A stretch of DNA of 6,066 nt, taken from contig JALGUK010000311.1 in NCBI GenBank assembly GCA_029820875.1, positions 1 through 6,066 of the forward strand, given 5' to 3'. The stretch is from Candidatus Zipacnadia bacterium (lineage in GTDB: Bacteria > Armatimonadota > UBA5377 > JALGUK01). Numbering within the stretch: position 1 is the first letter of the stretch; every line of letters starts with the position of its first letter. The notes beneath the pieces are model-generated. The model was not told where the DNA came from. It saw only the letters and a list, made by a program, of their open reading frames with translations, and made no database searches. Shown here piece after piece: positions 1 through 5,781 of the stretch. The position numbers and the translations under genes were made by a program.

Positions 1-620
1 GGGGCGAATGCTCGGGACTTTCGTACCGAGGCCGGCCGATATGGTGACCCCGTCGGCCGGGCGACTCTGATGCTCGACACCGAGAACCTGGAGGCCGGTT
101 GGCAGCGCATGGCCGACCTGCCGGGCGTGCCGCGATGGCTCACCGGCAAGGCGGTAGTGGGCGGCAAGATATATGTGCTGGGAGGGGGAATGTTCTCGCC
201 TGTGGAGCGAGGTGGCGGGCCAGGATATTACAACGTTGTGGACAGTTGGGTGTATGATCCGGCATCTGATACGTGGACTCGCCTGCCGGATATGCCGGAC
301 GGGGCGAACCGAAGCGCCATCGCATACAAGGACAGGTACGTTATCCTCGTTGGAGGATACCTTTATCCCCAAACGTGGCACTTGGACGGCAGCCGAACGG
401 ACGCCCGCAGCCCGGAGGAGATGAACGCTGACTGGAAAAGGTTCTTCCAGAGGACAGTCTACGTTTACGACACGAAAAGACGAACGCACCCTCGCTGGCC
501 ATCGAAGGGAACACCATTTACGTGATGGACGGCGAGGGGGGCGTGGACGCCCCGGATGGGCCACGCATGTGGCACCCGGCCAACCTGGACATCGGGAGGA
601 TTACGGAGCTCAATCCCTGA
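1..620 (+). pseudogene. Kelch-repeat (beta-propeller) protein, 3' part, with a -1 frameshift
   Basis: The reading frame is open from the first base, so the gene starts upstream of the window. The protein shows Kelch features: paired glycines after a hydrophobic strand (KIYVLGGG, VILVGGY), the pattern VYDPASDTWTRLPDMP, and a later blade VYVYDT. Kelch blades build beta-propellers; many bacterial ones are exported sugar-binding or sialate-epimerase-like proteins, but I cannot assign a substrate. The first frame stops at 523-525. Kelch-like coding continues in the -1 frame from about 480 (APSLAIEGNTIYVMDGEGG) and ends at TGA 618-620. One base missing from the A-run at 475-478 would restore a single frame (D-T-K-K-T-N). 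This is therefore either a disrupted gene or a homopolymer sequencing error. The next gene starts 46 bases downstream on the same strand. The Kelch call is fairly sure; the cause of the shift is not. Confidence 0.72.
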
Positions 621-651
621 GAGTGGTCCCGAGGAGAGCCGCAAGGCGGCT

Positions 652-658
652 GGGGAGG
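652..658 (+). promoter_or_regulatory. Ribosome binding site for the truncated exported protein
   Basis: GGGGAGG lies 8 bases before a GTG at 667. It selects this GTG as the start, rather than in-frame codons further upstream that fall inside the Kelch tail. Confidence 0.55.
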
Positions 659-666
659 TCCGAAAG

Positions 667-852
667 GTGGGAAAGACTCGCAAAGGGAGTTCATGGCGCG
701 TAATCGGCAAAGGCGTTGGCCTGGTCGGCCTGGCAGTTGGCGTTAACGACCCGAGTGTGATTTTCGCGGAGAAATTCGACGAAGGGTCACTCGAGAAGAT
801 GTGGAAGCGATGGGAAGATGTCCGAGGCAAGGGAATCATGTCATTCTCTCCT
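667..852 (+). pseudogene. N-terminal fragment of a probable exported protein, 3' end lost
   Basis: A GTG start with a good ribosome binding site opens a frame whose product begins with basic residues (GKTRKGSSWR) and then a short hydrophobic stretch (VGLVGLAVGV), like a weak signal peptide or anchor. It continues with FAEKFDEGSLEKMWKRWEDV, a pattern of aromatic and acidic residues that looks like the beginning of an exported jelly-roll or concanavalin-like domain. That likeness is an impression, not a firm family call. After about residue 62 (near 850) the frame stays open to a stop at 952-954, but the extra residues are antisense to arsC codons and look like noise. The gene is therefore probably cut at about 838-855. 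It follows the Kelch gene by 46 bases and may have shared its operon. Confidence 0.5.
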
Positions 853-855
853 TTG
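838..855. other. Junction where two convergent genes both lose their 3' ends
   Basis: To the left, the plus-strand exported-protein frame is plausible up to about 850. To the right, the minus-strand arsC coding is plausible down to about 842. Each gene is missing its C-terminal part, and the surviving pieces meet within roughly 18 bases with no intergenic space. This is what a deletion that removed both 3' ends would leave, and also what a misassembly joining two contigs would leave. The exact breakpoint cannot be fixed by reading alone, and I see no insertion sequence or inverted repeat at the point. Confidence 0.5.
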
Positions 856-1213
856 GGGTCAGTGGCCTTGGCGGAATCGGGGATGGACCAGTGCAGGCGT
901 TTTCCGGTGCCGGGGGAACAGGGCAAGATTGGTTTGCATCGTCGCAAGCGGTGATTAGCAGGTCGAACCGGCGGCCCTCAAACCCCGATAGCGGCTTGGG
1001 GCGTTGTGCAGAGATGTCGATGCCTCGGTGGCGCATGACCTCGACTGCCATTGGATGGACGCGCTTCGCGGGCAATGTCCCGGCGCTGAAGACCTCGAAA
1101 TGGCCCCCGCCTATATAGCGCAACAGCCCCTCGGCCATCTGGCTGCGAGCGGAGTTGGCGGTACACAGGAAAAGTACCGTTGGGGGCCTGCATGTCTCAC
1201 CGTTGTCAATCAC
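842..1213 (-). pseudogene. arsC: Arsenate reductase (low-molecular-weight phosphatase type), frameshifted and 3'-truncated
   Basis: This family reduces arsenate to arsenite in the cytoplasm using a cysteine relay and thioredoxin or a similar donor. The product has the phosphatase loop VLFLCTANSARSQ (catalytic Cys17, Arg23, C-x5-R) and the two relay cysteines C90 and C97 in ACDDANQSC (C-x6-C). The middle region (EVFSAG, HPMAVEVM, GIDISAQR) matches the family. After V99 the frame breaks in a five-C run (plus strand 912-916). The expected continuation PGTGKRLHWSIPDSAKATD is found in the -1 frame, so one base is missing. Coding then fades at about 842, and the usual C-terminal 25-30 residues (FRRVRDEI-type helix) are absent. 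The start is GTG at 1213, which overlaps the stop of the upstream Acr3 remnant as GTGA. Identity is sure; function of this copy is doubtful. Confidence 0.85.
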
Positions 1214-1365
1214 GGTAGGGCTTCGCGTACCTGCTCGGGCAGAAGGTCTCGGATTAAAGCGGGTGCGAGATATCCGAGGCCGACCGCAAAAGCCATCACG
1301 AGGAAAATCCAGAGCGTCAGATAGCGGTCCAAAATGGAAAGTTTCCCCGCGATGGACTGTGACAT
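1210..1365 (-). pseudogene. acr3: Acr3 arsenite efflux permease remnant (51 residues)
   Basis: The first 38 residues match the start of Acr3 (arsenite/H+ antiporter of the inner membrane): LSILDRYLTLWIFLVMAFAV then GLGYLAP, which covers the first membrane helix. Acr3 proteins are normally about 350-400 residues with ten helices; this frame stops after 51. The last 13 residues (IRDLLPEQVREALP region) are not the second helix. The TGA stop overlaps the arsC GTG start as GTGA, the spacing expected of a true acr3 3' end. I infer an internal in-frame loss of about 300 codons that kept both ends, but a chance stop after a truncation is possible. The ribosome binding site AGGAGGA is strong. A single helix cannot transport arsenite. 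Confidence 0.72.
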
Positions 1366-1370
1366 GAAAT

Positions 1371-1377
1371 TCCTCCT
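1371..1377 (-). promoter_or_regulatory. Strong ribosome binding site of the Acr3 remnant
   Basis: On the minus strand AGGAGGA precedes ATG 1365 by 5 bases. It fixes the start at 1365 rather than at the upstream in-frame ATG at 1425, and shows that the 5' end of acr3 is intact. Confidence 0.65.
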
Positions 1378-1421
1378 GCGTGAAGTGACGCTTTCCGGGA
1401 TGGGTAGCTGCAGGCTCCCTC

Positions 1422-1607
1422 TCACACGGCTTGCTCGGGGACTTCATATCCGTGTGCAACAAGCTTCTCGATGAGCTTTTGCGCCTTCTCGGCAAATCGG
1501 TCATCCTCGAACAGTGCCTTGCACTCACTGATGCTCTTTGTGCCCGGTATCAGGGTGTTTGTCAACTCTGCTATATTCCCTACTTGAGAGTGGGGTGCAA
1601 TGGGTCC
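1422..1607 (-). pseudogene. Unrecognised C-terminal coding remnant between the FmdE-like gene and acr3
   Basis: The minus-strand frame from 1607 to a TGA at 1424-1422 reads like a real protein end: GNIAELTNTLIPGTKS, then ECKALFEDDRFAEKAQKLIE, then KLVAHGYEVPEQAV. It has an amphipathic, Lys/Glu-rich helix and a sensible closing segment, unlike the shadow frames beside it. I see no convincing ATG or GTG with a ribosome binding site; a stop in frame lies at 1610-1608, and the other two frames up to the FmdE-like stop do not clearly continue it. It is most likely the 3' end of a gene that has lost its 5' part, or a short gene from a weak TTG start near 1562. I do not recognise the family. It lies inside the ars operon, 56 bases before the Acr3 start. 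Bases 1608-1678 show nothing else that I can support. Confidence 0.42.
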
Positions 1608-1678
1608 TCATCCGTCTTACATTGTTGCCTACCAAGTGATTTCGACCTGTGCGGATATCCGCGCCGGGCCTTCTGTCG

Positions 1679-2281
1679 CTATTTCTCTTTTCCGGCACAC
1701 GAGAGGCAGACCAACTTGCCGTCCTGCAGCCGCAGTCCGGGTGTGAAGACGACCTCGCCGCAGACTTCACACGCACGCCACTCGAACGTTGACTCTATCG
1801 GCTTGAAGTCGCAGTCGAAGACTTCGCTAATCTCCAGGATGTCCTCCACCGGGGCCGTCCATACCCGCTCAATCGCCGGATCCACAATTTCGGGGGCGAT
1901 GTCGTAGGGCTGGACGCCCTGTGACCGGAGCTTGACGAACTCGGAGCTCAAGGACTTCTTCAGAAGCTCGGGCTTGGGCCAGACTCTTACCGCCTTCCCC
2001 CTGCGCACGTCAATTAATGTGATGGCGTTCTTGCTGTAGTTGAGTTTTTCGATGTTGGCCTTACCGTAGGTGCAGCCCGTGCTTACCTGAATGCCGTCCA
2101 CAAAGCACATTGCTGCATGAGCTGGCCCTGTCTCGGCCTGGCAATACAGCTCCTTGTTTCTGTCACGCTCGACTCCGAGGGCTTCGAGTGCAGCCAGCCC
2201 TGTCCTCAGCCCCAGAGGCATTGCGGGGCACTTGTGGCCGTGAAACGCTATTCCCATCTCGAGAAGCTTTTCGGATTCCAT
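1679..2281 (-). CDS. FmdE-domain protein with C-terminal zinc ribbon
   Basis: The 200-residue protein begins with the FmdE signature FHGHKCPAMPLGLR (residues 13-26, with His14, His16 and Cys18), followed by QVSTGCTYGKANI, typical of the formylmethanofuran dehydrogenase subunit E family. The C-terminus carries a zinc ribbon: CEVC at 171-174 and CLSC at 192-195. FmdE-domain proteins are widespread in anaerobes that have no methanogenesis pathway; they probably bind metal and act as accessory or redox partners, but their reaction is not established. I chose ATG 2281 because GAAAGG lies about 10 bases upstream and the homologous region starts just after it; an in-frame GTG at 2290 has too little spacing. 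It follows the ferredoxin after a 127-base gap with no clear terminator. No methanofuran genes are near, so a role in the arsenic operon is more likely than in C1 metabolism. Confidence 0.8.
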   Translation of the reverse strand: MESEKLLEMGIAFHGHKCPAMPLGLRTGLAALEALGVERDRNKELYCQAETGPAHAAMCFVDGIQVSTGCTYGKANIEKLNYSKNAITLIDVRRGKAVRVWPKPELLKKSLSSEFVKLRSQGVQPYDIAPEIVDPAIERVWTAPVEDILEISEVFDCDFKPIESTFEWRACEVCGEVVFTPGLRLQDGKLVCLSCAGKEK

Positions 2282-2408
2282 CGTATTCACGCCTTTCTTT
2301 GCATTATGTTGACTGCCTGTTCCCCCGAGGGGGGCACGTTTTAAGCGGCTTTTCATCGGCACGGCGTCTAACGGTACGAGCCGACCAGCCGGCCCTGGCT
2401 TGCAGCTG

Positions 2409-2618
2409 TCACTGCTCAGCGCTTGAGCCGGCGTAGCTTATTGCACCAGCATCGCAGAGCTTCTGGCAGGCGCGACAGAACTCGACGCAATTTTCGGGAC
2501 GGACTACCTTTGGCTTGTCATCGTTGGCCTCATAGACGTCGTGTGGACAGAAGTCGACACATGAGAGGCACTCGACGCACTTGTCGTAATCAATGACCGG
2601 GTACCACTGTTTAGCCAC
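2409..2618 (-). CDS. Small ferredoxin with two 4Fe-4S cluster motifs
   Basis: The 69-residue protein begins AKQWYPVIDYDKC and has a first cluster motif C14-x2-C17-x2-C20-x3-C24-P, the classical 4Fe-4S pattern. The second is C44-x3-C48-x2-C51-x3-C55 followed by DAGAI, with one extra residue between the first two cysteines. It should carry electrons in the cytoplasm. I prefer GTG 2618 as the start: GGAG lies 9 bases upstream, whereas the ATGs at 2627 and 2624 touch or overlap that site. With this start the gene overlaps the preceding HdrA-like gene by 8 bases, so the two are probably translated together. This makes it the likely electron partner of the HdrA-like and FmdE-like proteins; that is inferred from position. 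Confidence 0.85.
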   Translation of the reverse strand: MAKQWYPVIDYDKCVECLSCVDFCPHDVYEANDDKPKVVRPENCVEFCRACQKLCDAGAISYAGSSAEQ

Positions 2619-2994
2619 GGCCATCATCTCCGACCGGCGTCTTCTGGGCCACGAGGTCCTTTATTGCGGCCACCGCCTGATTTGTATCCATGTTGCGGAT
2701 GTCCACGGCGCGGAGCTTCTCTCGCGGGAATTGGACACCCTCGAATGCATCGCGGAAGAGCTTGGCTTGCATCTTGGGGTCGCAACCAGCCACGTAAAGG
2801 TGCTCCAGTTGAGAGCTCTGAAGCAGCTCGCGCAGATATACATCGCCGTCGTCGCTGCAAAGTTGGGGGTGAAGCGCCACCCAGTCGAACACCTTCTCAC
2901 GCCGCAACTGGTTCAGGACTTCGAAGACGTCCATGGACTGAAAGGACGGGCAAGTACCCTCGCAAACGCATAGCAGCAAACCATTTTTCGCCAT
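2611..2994 (-). CDS. Stand-alone HdrA N-terminal-like Fe-S protein
   Basis: The 127-residue protein has the plan of the N-terminal domain of heterodisulfide reductase subunit A. It opens with a cysteine motif LLLCVCEGTCPSF (Cys9, Cys11, Cys15), then HPQLCSDDGD (Cys46; compare the MCS-x-PG segment of HdrA), then VAGCDPKMQAKLF (Cys71; compare ACSPRxH-xxxF), then VDIRNMDTNQA (compare NIREQCSWVH). The flavin domain and ferredoxin domains of full HdrA are absent. In HdrA this domain holds a 4Fe-4S cluster, so the protein probably binds one, or a metal thiolate. ATG 2994 is chosen because AGAGGGTGAT lies just upstream. The gene starts 35 bases after the arsR stop and overlaps the ferredoxin gene by 8 bases. 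The likeness is by motif order only; a thioredoxin-like or unrelated Cys protein is possible. Confidence 0.65.
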   Translation of the reverse strand: MAKNGLLLCVCEGTCPSFQSMDVFEVLNQLRREKVFDWVALHPQLCSDDGDVYLRELLQSSQLEHLYVAGCDPKMQAKLFRDAFEGVQFPREKLRAVDIRNMDTNQAVAAIKDLVAQKTPVGDDGRG

Positions 2995-2998
2995 TTGT

Positions 2999-3008
2999 AT
3001 CACCCTCT
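2999..3008 (-). promoter_or_regulatory. Ribosome binding site of the HdrA-like gene
   Basis: On the minus strand AGAGGGTGAT is close to the ideal anti-16S complement and ends 4 bases before ATG 2994. It rejects the longer in-frame start at 3090, which would overlap the end of arsR. Confidence 0.6.
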
Positions 3009-3029
3009 GGATTTGTATGTAGCGGTAAG

Positions 3030-3539
3030 CTATTGCGGCAGGGGCGAGCGTGAGTGAAAACGTTGTAATATTGTGCCTGCGGTATACCACCTCTCTTTGC
3101 GCAGTCCGCTGAAGTGCCGCCGAGCAATAGGTCCGAGCCGCACCGTTGGCTCAGCCCGGGAGAGCTGATGCCCAAAAGGCCCCGGAACCGGCGGAAATTG
3201 CTCCCGGCTTGCAGTGGCCAGACGCTTGCGGTCTGCCATCACTTGCTCATCCTCTTCAAGCCAGCGGGCGATAAGCGTGAGCAAATGTGGCTCAGGGGTG
3301 CCACGTTGGGCCCTTGCGATGGAGTACTCGACCCACTGGGCATCCCGCGCGTTGGTGACGAGTCCGGCATCACGCAGAACCTTAAGGTGTCGTGAGACGC
3401 GGGACTGGGGGATACCCGTTGCCTGTACAAGCTCGCAGACGCAGCACGGCCGGATCTGCAGACACTTGAGTATGCGCAGGCGGTTGGGATCGGCCACAGC
3501 CTGGAGGATGCGTGTTACCTGACTGATTTGGCTTGGCAT
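3030..3539 (-). CDS. arsR: ArsR/SmtB-family arsenic-responsive repressor
   Basis: ArsR dimers bind operator DNA and let go when As(III) or Sb(III) binds cysteine thiols. The protein is 169 residues. Residues 11-37 (ILQAVADPNRLRILKCLQ and PCCVCEL) match the family start; Cys32, Cys33 and Cys35 give a metal-binding site close to the CVC motif of classical ArsR. The recognition helix is TGIPQSRVSRHLKVLRDAGL (41-60), followed by the wing ARDAQWVEYSI. The family core ends near residue 115-120 (SREQFPPVPG); the remaining 50 residues are low in hydrophobics, unlike the usual 100-120 residue length, and could be a true tail or the result of a shift late in the gene. ATG 3539 has GATGAGGG 7 bases upstream. 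It is the first gene of the leftward operon and probably represses itself and the genes after it. Confidence 0.88.
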   Translation of the reverse strand: MPSQISQVTRILQAVADPNRLRILKCLQIRPCCVCELVQATGIPQSRVSRHLKVLRDAGLVTNARDAQWVEYSIARAQRGTPEPHLLTLIARWLEEDEQVMADRKRLATASREQFPPVPGPFGHQLSRAEPTVRLGPIARRHFSGLRKERWYTAGTILQRFHSRSPLPQ

Positions 3540-3747
3540 ATATATACCCTCATCCGCATAAGCTCATAGCCACATATACTGAACAAGGCCACCGGCCAAG
3601 AAGTTCCCATGCAGCAGGATTTGTGGTGCAAGCGGGGAACCTAAAGCCCAGACGAACAGGCCGATATGGGTTGCCGTGACCTGAGTTTTTCTGGAAATAT
3701 CGTGCTTGTATGGGGAAAATACCCCGCTCCGGGGACCGTTGTGAACC
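3540..3747. promoter_or_regulatory. Divergent intergenic region between arsR and the membrane protein gene
   Basis: These 208 bases must hold the promoters of both directions, and the ArsR operator would be expected near the arsR end. ATATAC occurs at 3542-3547 and again at 3574-3579, about three helical turns apart, within an AT-rich patch unlike the flanking DNA. A possible minus-strand -35 (TTGTTC) with a poor -10 overlaps this patch, so repressor binding there could block transcription. On the plus strand TTGCCG at 3671 with AAATAT 18 bases later is a weak candidate promoter. No box is convincing enough to name as a site. Confidence 0.3.
3712..3734 (+). promoter_or_regulatory. Possible alternating hairpins covering the translation start of the membrane protein gene
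   Basis: GGGG (3712-3715), CCCC (3722-3725) and GGGG (3731-3734) are arranged so that the middle strand can pair with either side. The downstream hairpin is five G-C pairs (CCCCG, loop CTC, CGGGG) and would hide the GGGGAC that is the only candidate ribosome binding site before ATG 3748. The upstream hairpin has four G-C pairs with a six-base AT loop and would free it. This geometry fits a simple on/off leader, but it could arise by chance in GC-rich DNA, and no ligand-binding fold is visible. Confidence 0.25.
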
Positions 3748-5748
3748 ATGATTGAACAAGAGCAGGCGGCTACAACGGACTACAGCCCTCAAGAGAAACC
3801 GGACGTCATCCATGGTATCAGCTTCCGGGCGCTGTTGATCTCGGTGGTTTTTACCGCATTGGGTTTGTGGTGGACGCGGCAAGCGGAGATTGTTTCACAG
3901 GCGACACAGATTACCGAGAGCGTGCCGGCTATCCCCGCCGTCACCGGGCTGCTGGTCCTTGCGCTCCTGGTGCCGGTCCTGCGGCGCCTCTCGCAGCGTT
4001 TTCGGCTGTCGCGGGCCGATATTTTCCTGGTCTACGTTTTTCTAAGCGTGGCAACACCGATGGCCTCCGTCGGCGTGGTCCGACTCTTCTTCCCGTGCTT
4101 GACCACGGTGTTTTACTTTGCAACCCCCGAGAACGATTTCGCGAAGCTGCAGCAGTTTGTGCCCGGGTGGGCGGTGCCGCATGACCCGGAACTACTTCGA
4201 CAGATGTTCGAAGGTGCGCCGAACGAACAAGTGCCATGGCACCAGTGGCTTGTCCCGCTGGTAATCTGGTCCGTTTTCATCATGGCATTCTTTGTTACGA
4301 TGCTGTGCGCGATAAGCCTCCTGCGGCGTCAATGGAACGATAAGGAGCGGCTTACATATCCAATCGTTTTTATGGTCACGTCAATGGCGCCTGACCCGGG
4401 AAGGCGGTTGGTTTCAGCGTTTTTTCGCAGCCCGCTGATGTGGGCGGGGTTTTCCATTGCGGCGATTTATAACCTCTTCAACATTTTGAACGCCTTCAGC
4501 CCGAGTGTACCGGCTCTGGGGCGGGCCTATGACCTCGGGGCGCTGTTTACGGAGCGCCCCTGGAGCGGGATTCGGCCGCTGACAATCCATTATCGCCCGG
4601 AGGTCTTAGGGCTGGCCTACCTGGTCTCGCTTGATGTCAGCCTTTCGGTGTGGCTGTTCTACCTGTTGGCCCGTATCGAGAACGTGATCGCGCTGTCGCT
4701 GGGGTACGAGGTTGCTGGGATGCCTTTTGACCAGGAGCAGAGTGTCGGGGCCTACCTTGCGCTGACGTTCTTTTTGATTTGGGTTGCCCGGCATCACATC
4801 CGGGACGCATTCAGGACCGCCTTCGGTTCACAGCGCCCCTATGACGACTCCGATGAGGCGCTTCCTTACCGCTGGGCGTTTATCGGCACCATAGGGGGGT
4901 TTGTCTTCCTTGTTGGTTTCTGCGTTTATACCGGTATGGCTCTTTGGACGGCGGTCGTTTATCTCTTTCTGGTGCTCGGATTCGCGGTTGTGTATGCGCG
5001 CATCCGTGCCGAGGCAGGCGCTCCGATGGTATGGCTCTTTCCGTTTTACGAGCACAAGCGCATGATGATAAACGCCATCGGCTCACGGCCGTTTGCCCCC
5101 GGCGGAGACATGCGCAACCTCACGATATTCTCGCTTTATATGTGGCTCAGCCGGGGTTATTACCAGTCCCACGGTGCCTCGGCAGCCGAAGGCCTTAAGC
5201 TCTCCGAGGAAATGCACATCAGCCGGAGGAGCATGGCGATTATACTGATTTTGGGCGTCCTTGTCGGCCTGCTCGGGGCCTATTATGTGCATCTTCAGGC
5301 TTACTACCAGTATGGCGCGAATGTCCTGGAGGGTGGTACAACTGAGGGAGGCTACCGCACTATCCTGGCTCGCAATGATTACCTGGAGACGGCCAGCTAC
5401 CTCAAGGCCGCTAAACCCCCGGATATTACCCGTACTGCGTTTACCGGCGTGGGCTTTGCCATCACGGTGGGGTTGATCGTTGTGCGCTCCATCTTCCTGC
5501 GATTCCCGCTGCACCCGCTGGGCTATGCAATGGTTATGGCTTACGGCAGTCCGTTATGGGGAATGTTCCTTTGGGTTTGGATAGTCAAGTCCATCATTCT
5601 CAAGGTTGGTGGGATGAGCCTGTACAAGCAGGTAATCCCGTTCTTCTTGGGTATTGTCATCGGCCATTTCGTCGTTGCCGGAGTAATCTGGAGCTTTATC
5701 AGCCTATCCGGCGAAGTCTTCCGGAGGTATGTTGTGCATTTCGGATGA
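3748..5748 (+). CDS. Polytopic membrane protein, DUF6785/DUF6784 type (transporter-like)
   Basis: The 666-residue protein has about thirteen hydrophobic segments of helix length, for example near residues 26-44, 62-80, 90-112, 167-190, 287-310, 376-418, 495-515, 566-583 and 590-655. Segment RLSRADIFLVYVFLSVAT, the phrase ATPEND, the pattern RRQWNDKERLTYPI and the conserved YARIRAEAGAP (416-426) fit the DUF6785 family; the C-terminal part (HPLGYAMVMAYGSPLWGMF, then GGMSLYKQVIPFFLGIVIGH) fits DUF6784. The family is common in planctomycetes and armatimonads and recalls oligopeptide transporters; its substrate is unknown. ATG 3748 follows an in-frame stop at 3742-3744, so no longer start is possible; the candidate ribosome binding site (GGGGAC, about 11 bases upstream) is weak and may be masked by a hairpin. 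The peptidase gene begins 33 bases downstream, suggesting an operon. The gene is intact and divergent from arsR. Confidence 0.75.
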   Translation: MIEQEQAATTDYSPQEKPDVIHGISFRALLISVVFTALGLWWTRQAEIVSQATQITESVPAIPAVTGLLVLALLVPVLRRLSQRFRLSRADIFLVYVFLSVATPMASVGVVRLFFPCLTTVFYFATPENDFAKLQQFVPGWAVPHDPELLRQMFEGAPNEQVPWHQWLVPLVIWSVFIMAFFVTMLCAISLLRRQWNDKERLTYPIVFMVTSMAPDPGRRLVSAFFRSPLMWAGFSIAAIYNLFNILNAFSPSVPALGRAYDLGALFTERPWSGIRPLTIHYRPEVLGLAYLVSLDVSLSVWLFYLLARIENVIALSLGYEVAGMPFDQEQSVGAYLALTFFLIWVARHHIRDAFRTAFGSQRPYDDSDEALPYRWAFIGTIGGFVFLVGFCVYTGMALWTAVVYLFLVLGFAVVYARIRAEAGAPMVWLFPFYEHKRMMINAIGSRPFAPGGDMRNLTIFSLYMWLSRGYYQSHGASAAEGLKLSEEMHISRRSMAIILILGVLVGLLGAYYVHLQAYYQYGANVLEGGTTEGGYRTILARNDYLETASYLKAAKPPDITRTAFTGVGFAITVGLIVVRSIFLRFPLHPLGYAMVMAYGSPLWGMFLWVWIVKSIILKVGGMSLYKQVIPFFLGIVIGHFVVAGVIWSFISLSGEVFRRYVVHFG

Positions 5749-5767
5749 GCGCATGGGAGGATGCGGC

Positions 5768-5774
5768 AAGGAGG
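5768..5774 (+). promoter_or_regulatory. Strong ribosome binding site of the peptidase gene
   Basis: AAGGAGG ends 7 bases before ATG 5782. It favours this start over the in-frame ATG at 5833, which has only AAGGA at 4 bases. Confidence 0.65.
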
Positions 5775-5781
5775 ATGCGAG

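Noticed and set aside
475..480. Programmed -1 ribosomal frameshift in the Kelch gene
   Set aside because: There is no proper slippery heptamer and no stable downstream structure that I can see; Kelch proteins are not known for this. An indel is simpler.
465..947. Long minus-strand open frame across the Kelch tail and the exported-protein start
   Set aside because: Only its first 30 codons after 914 are real (the shifted arsC end). The rest is antisense to plus-strand coding and has no protein-like pattern.
1214..1528. Long N-terminal extension of the arsC frame
   Set aside because: It lies over the Acr3 remnant and the orphan C-terminus in other frames, is rich in Arg/Ser/Pro, and precedes the family start. 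The GTG at 1213 is the better start.
2322..2334. CCCCC-GA-GGGGGG hairpin between ferredoxin and FmdE-like genes as a terminator
   Set aside because: The loop is too small for the full stem and no T-run follows on the minus strand. It is not a convincing terminator.
3550..3882. Minus-strand open frame across the divergent intergenic region
   Set aside because: It overlaps the start of the membrane protein antisense, has no ribosome binding site, and shows no family features.
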